The translations under genes and the position numbers were made by a program. Below the pieces are notes generated by a model. The model had not been told where the DNA came from, ran no database searches, and was given only the letters and a program-made list of their open reading frames with translations. DNA of 64,000 nucleotides, from the NCBI GenBank assembly GCA_028564675.1, contig JAOVVO010000322.1, positions 1 through 64,000 of the forward strand, in the 5' to 3' direction. This stretch comes from Onchocerca lupi. Its lineage: Eukaryota > Nematoda > Chromadorea > Rhabditida > Onchocercidae. Below, piece after piece: positions 63,686 to 64,000 of the stretch (the stretch's first letter is position 1; every line of letters starts with the position of its first letter).

Positions 63686-64000
63686 CTGCAATTCATTCAT
63701 AAATCAAATTTTGCGCAACTTTTGAAATTTATTAAATTATTTGAAAATCCATGAATTTTTAATATCTGTGAATAAATGGGGAAAAAATCAAAAACAACTT
63801 CTCTAAAACCATAATTACCCCTAATCGTATGAAGAATGAATACAACTGTAAGTAAATACCGAACCATGAATATAGATACAAATGAAATAAGCACAAGCAT
63901 GGACCCAAGATATGTATCTGTTTTCAACTAGAAAATGAGCTTTATCTTAAGAAAATCTTCTCCTTGGGTAGTTAATCGATAAGTTACAATCAAGTGTAAA
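63686..64000. other. Presumed intron / upstream part of the PIH1-like gene
   Basis: AT-rich. A minus-strand frame at 63697-63927 is hydrophobic and probably intronic. No convincing further exon was identified before the window ends. Confidence 0.35.

Noticed and set aside
1..64000. tRNA, rRNA or spliced-leader RNA genes
   Set aside because: A visual search for B-box (GGTTCRANNCC) and conserved rRNA/SL sequences gave no convincing hit. A covariance-model scan would be needed for certainty.

Overview
This window looks like nuclear DNA of a nematode. It is AT-rich (roughly 25-30% GC by eye) and full of poly(A)/poly(T) runs. Its genes are cut into many short exons by GT...TTTCAG-type introns. 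The gene content fits too: an HP1-like protein, an RTF1 homologue, SMOC-like extracellular proteins and a DMSR/sex-peptide-receptor-like neuropeptide GPCR. The intron density and long intergenic spaces recall clade III (spirurid/filarial) parasites, but that placement is inference. I saw no bacterial operon, tRNA, rRNA or CRISPR array.

Layout. (1) 1-9287: no gene I can name; one candidate terminal exon near 893-987. (2) 9288-11536 (+): C-terminal exons of an RTF1 (Paf1 complex) homologue, without its Plus3 domain. (3) 11537-14379: intergenic, with a 35-bp minisatellite and a GC-richer island of diverged internal repeats. (4) 14380-15714 (+): a compact HP1-like protein of 154 codons with chromo and chromo-shadow domains; the chromodomain has lost its loop. 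(5) 18081-21594 (-) and 24887-30384 (-): two neighbouring secreted calcium-binding proteins of the SPARC/SMOC superfamily, 306 and 381 residues, all exons phase-consistent. (6) 30385-48782: an 18-kb stretch without a recognisable gene. (7) 48783-55593 (+): a complete 10-exon, 474-residue class A GPCR of the DMSR/SPR type. (8) 57788-62107 (-): mitochondrial D-lactate dehydrogenase (LDHD-type FAD-linked oxidase), about 12 exons, with a decayed partial copy of its last exon just downstream. (9) 63221-63685 and beyond the window (-): the last exons of a protein resembling the C-terminal CS-like domain of PIH1-domain proteins.

How the genes relate. There is no operon-like clustering. RTF1 and the HP1-like protein are both nuclear chromatin/transcription factors but lie 2.8 kb apart. 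The two SMOC-like genes share orientation and domain types and are probably an old tandem duplication. Each also has an identical 15-mer, combining GATA-type and ACGTG elements, in its 5' flank. The GPCR, LDHD and PIH1-like genes look like unrelated neighbours.

Exon coordinates were derived by hand from splice signals and reading-frame phase. Where a junction is uncertain the entry says so.
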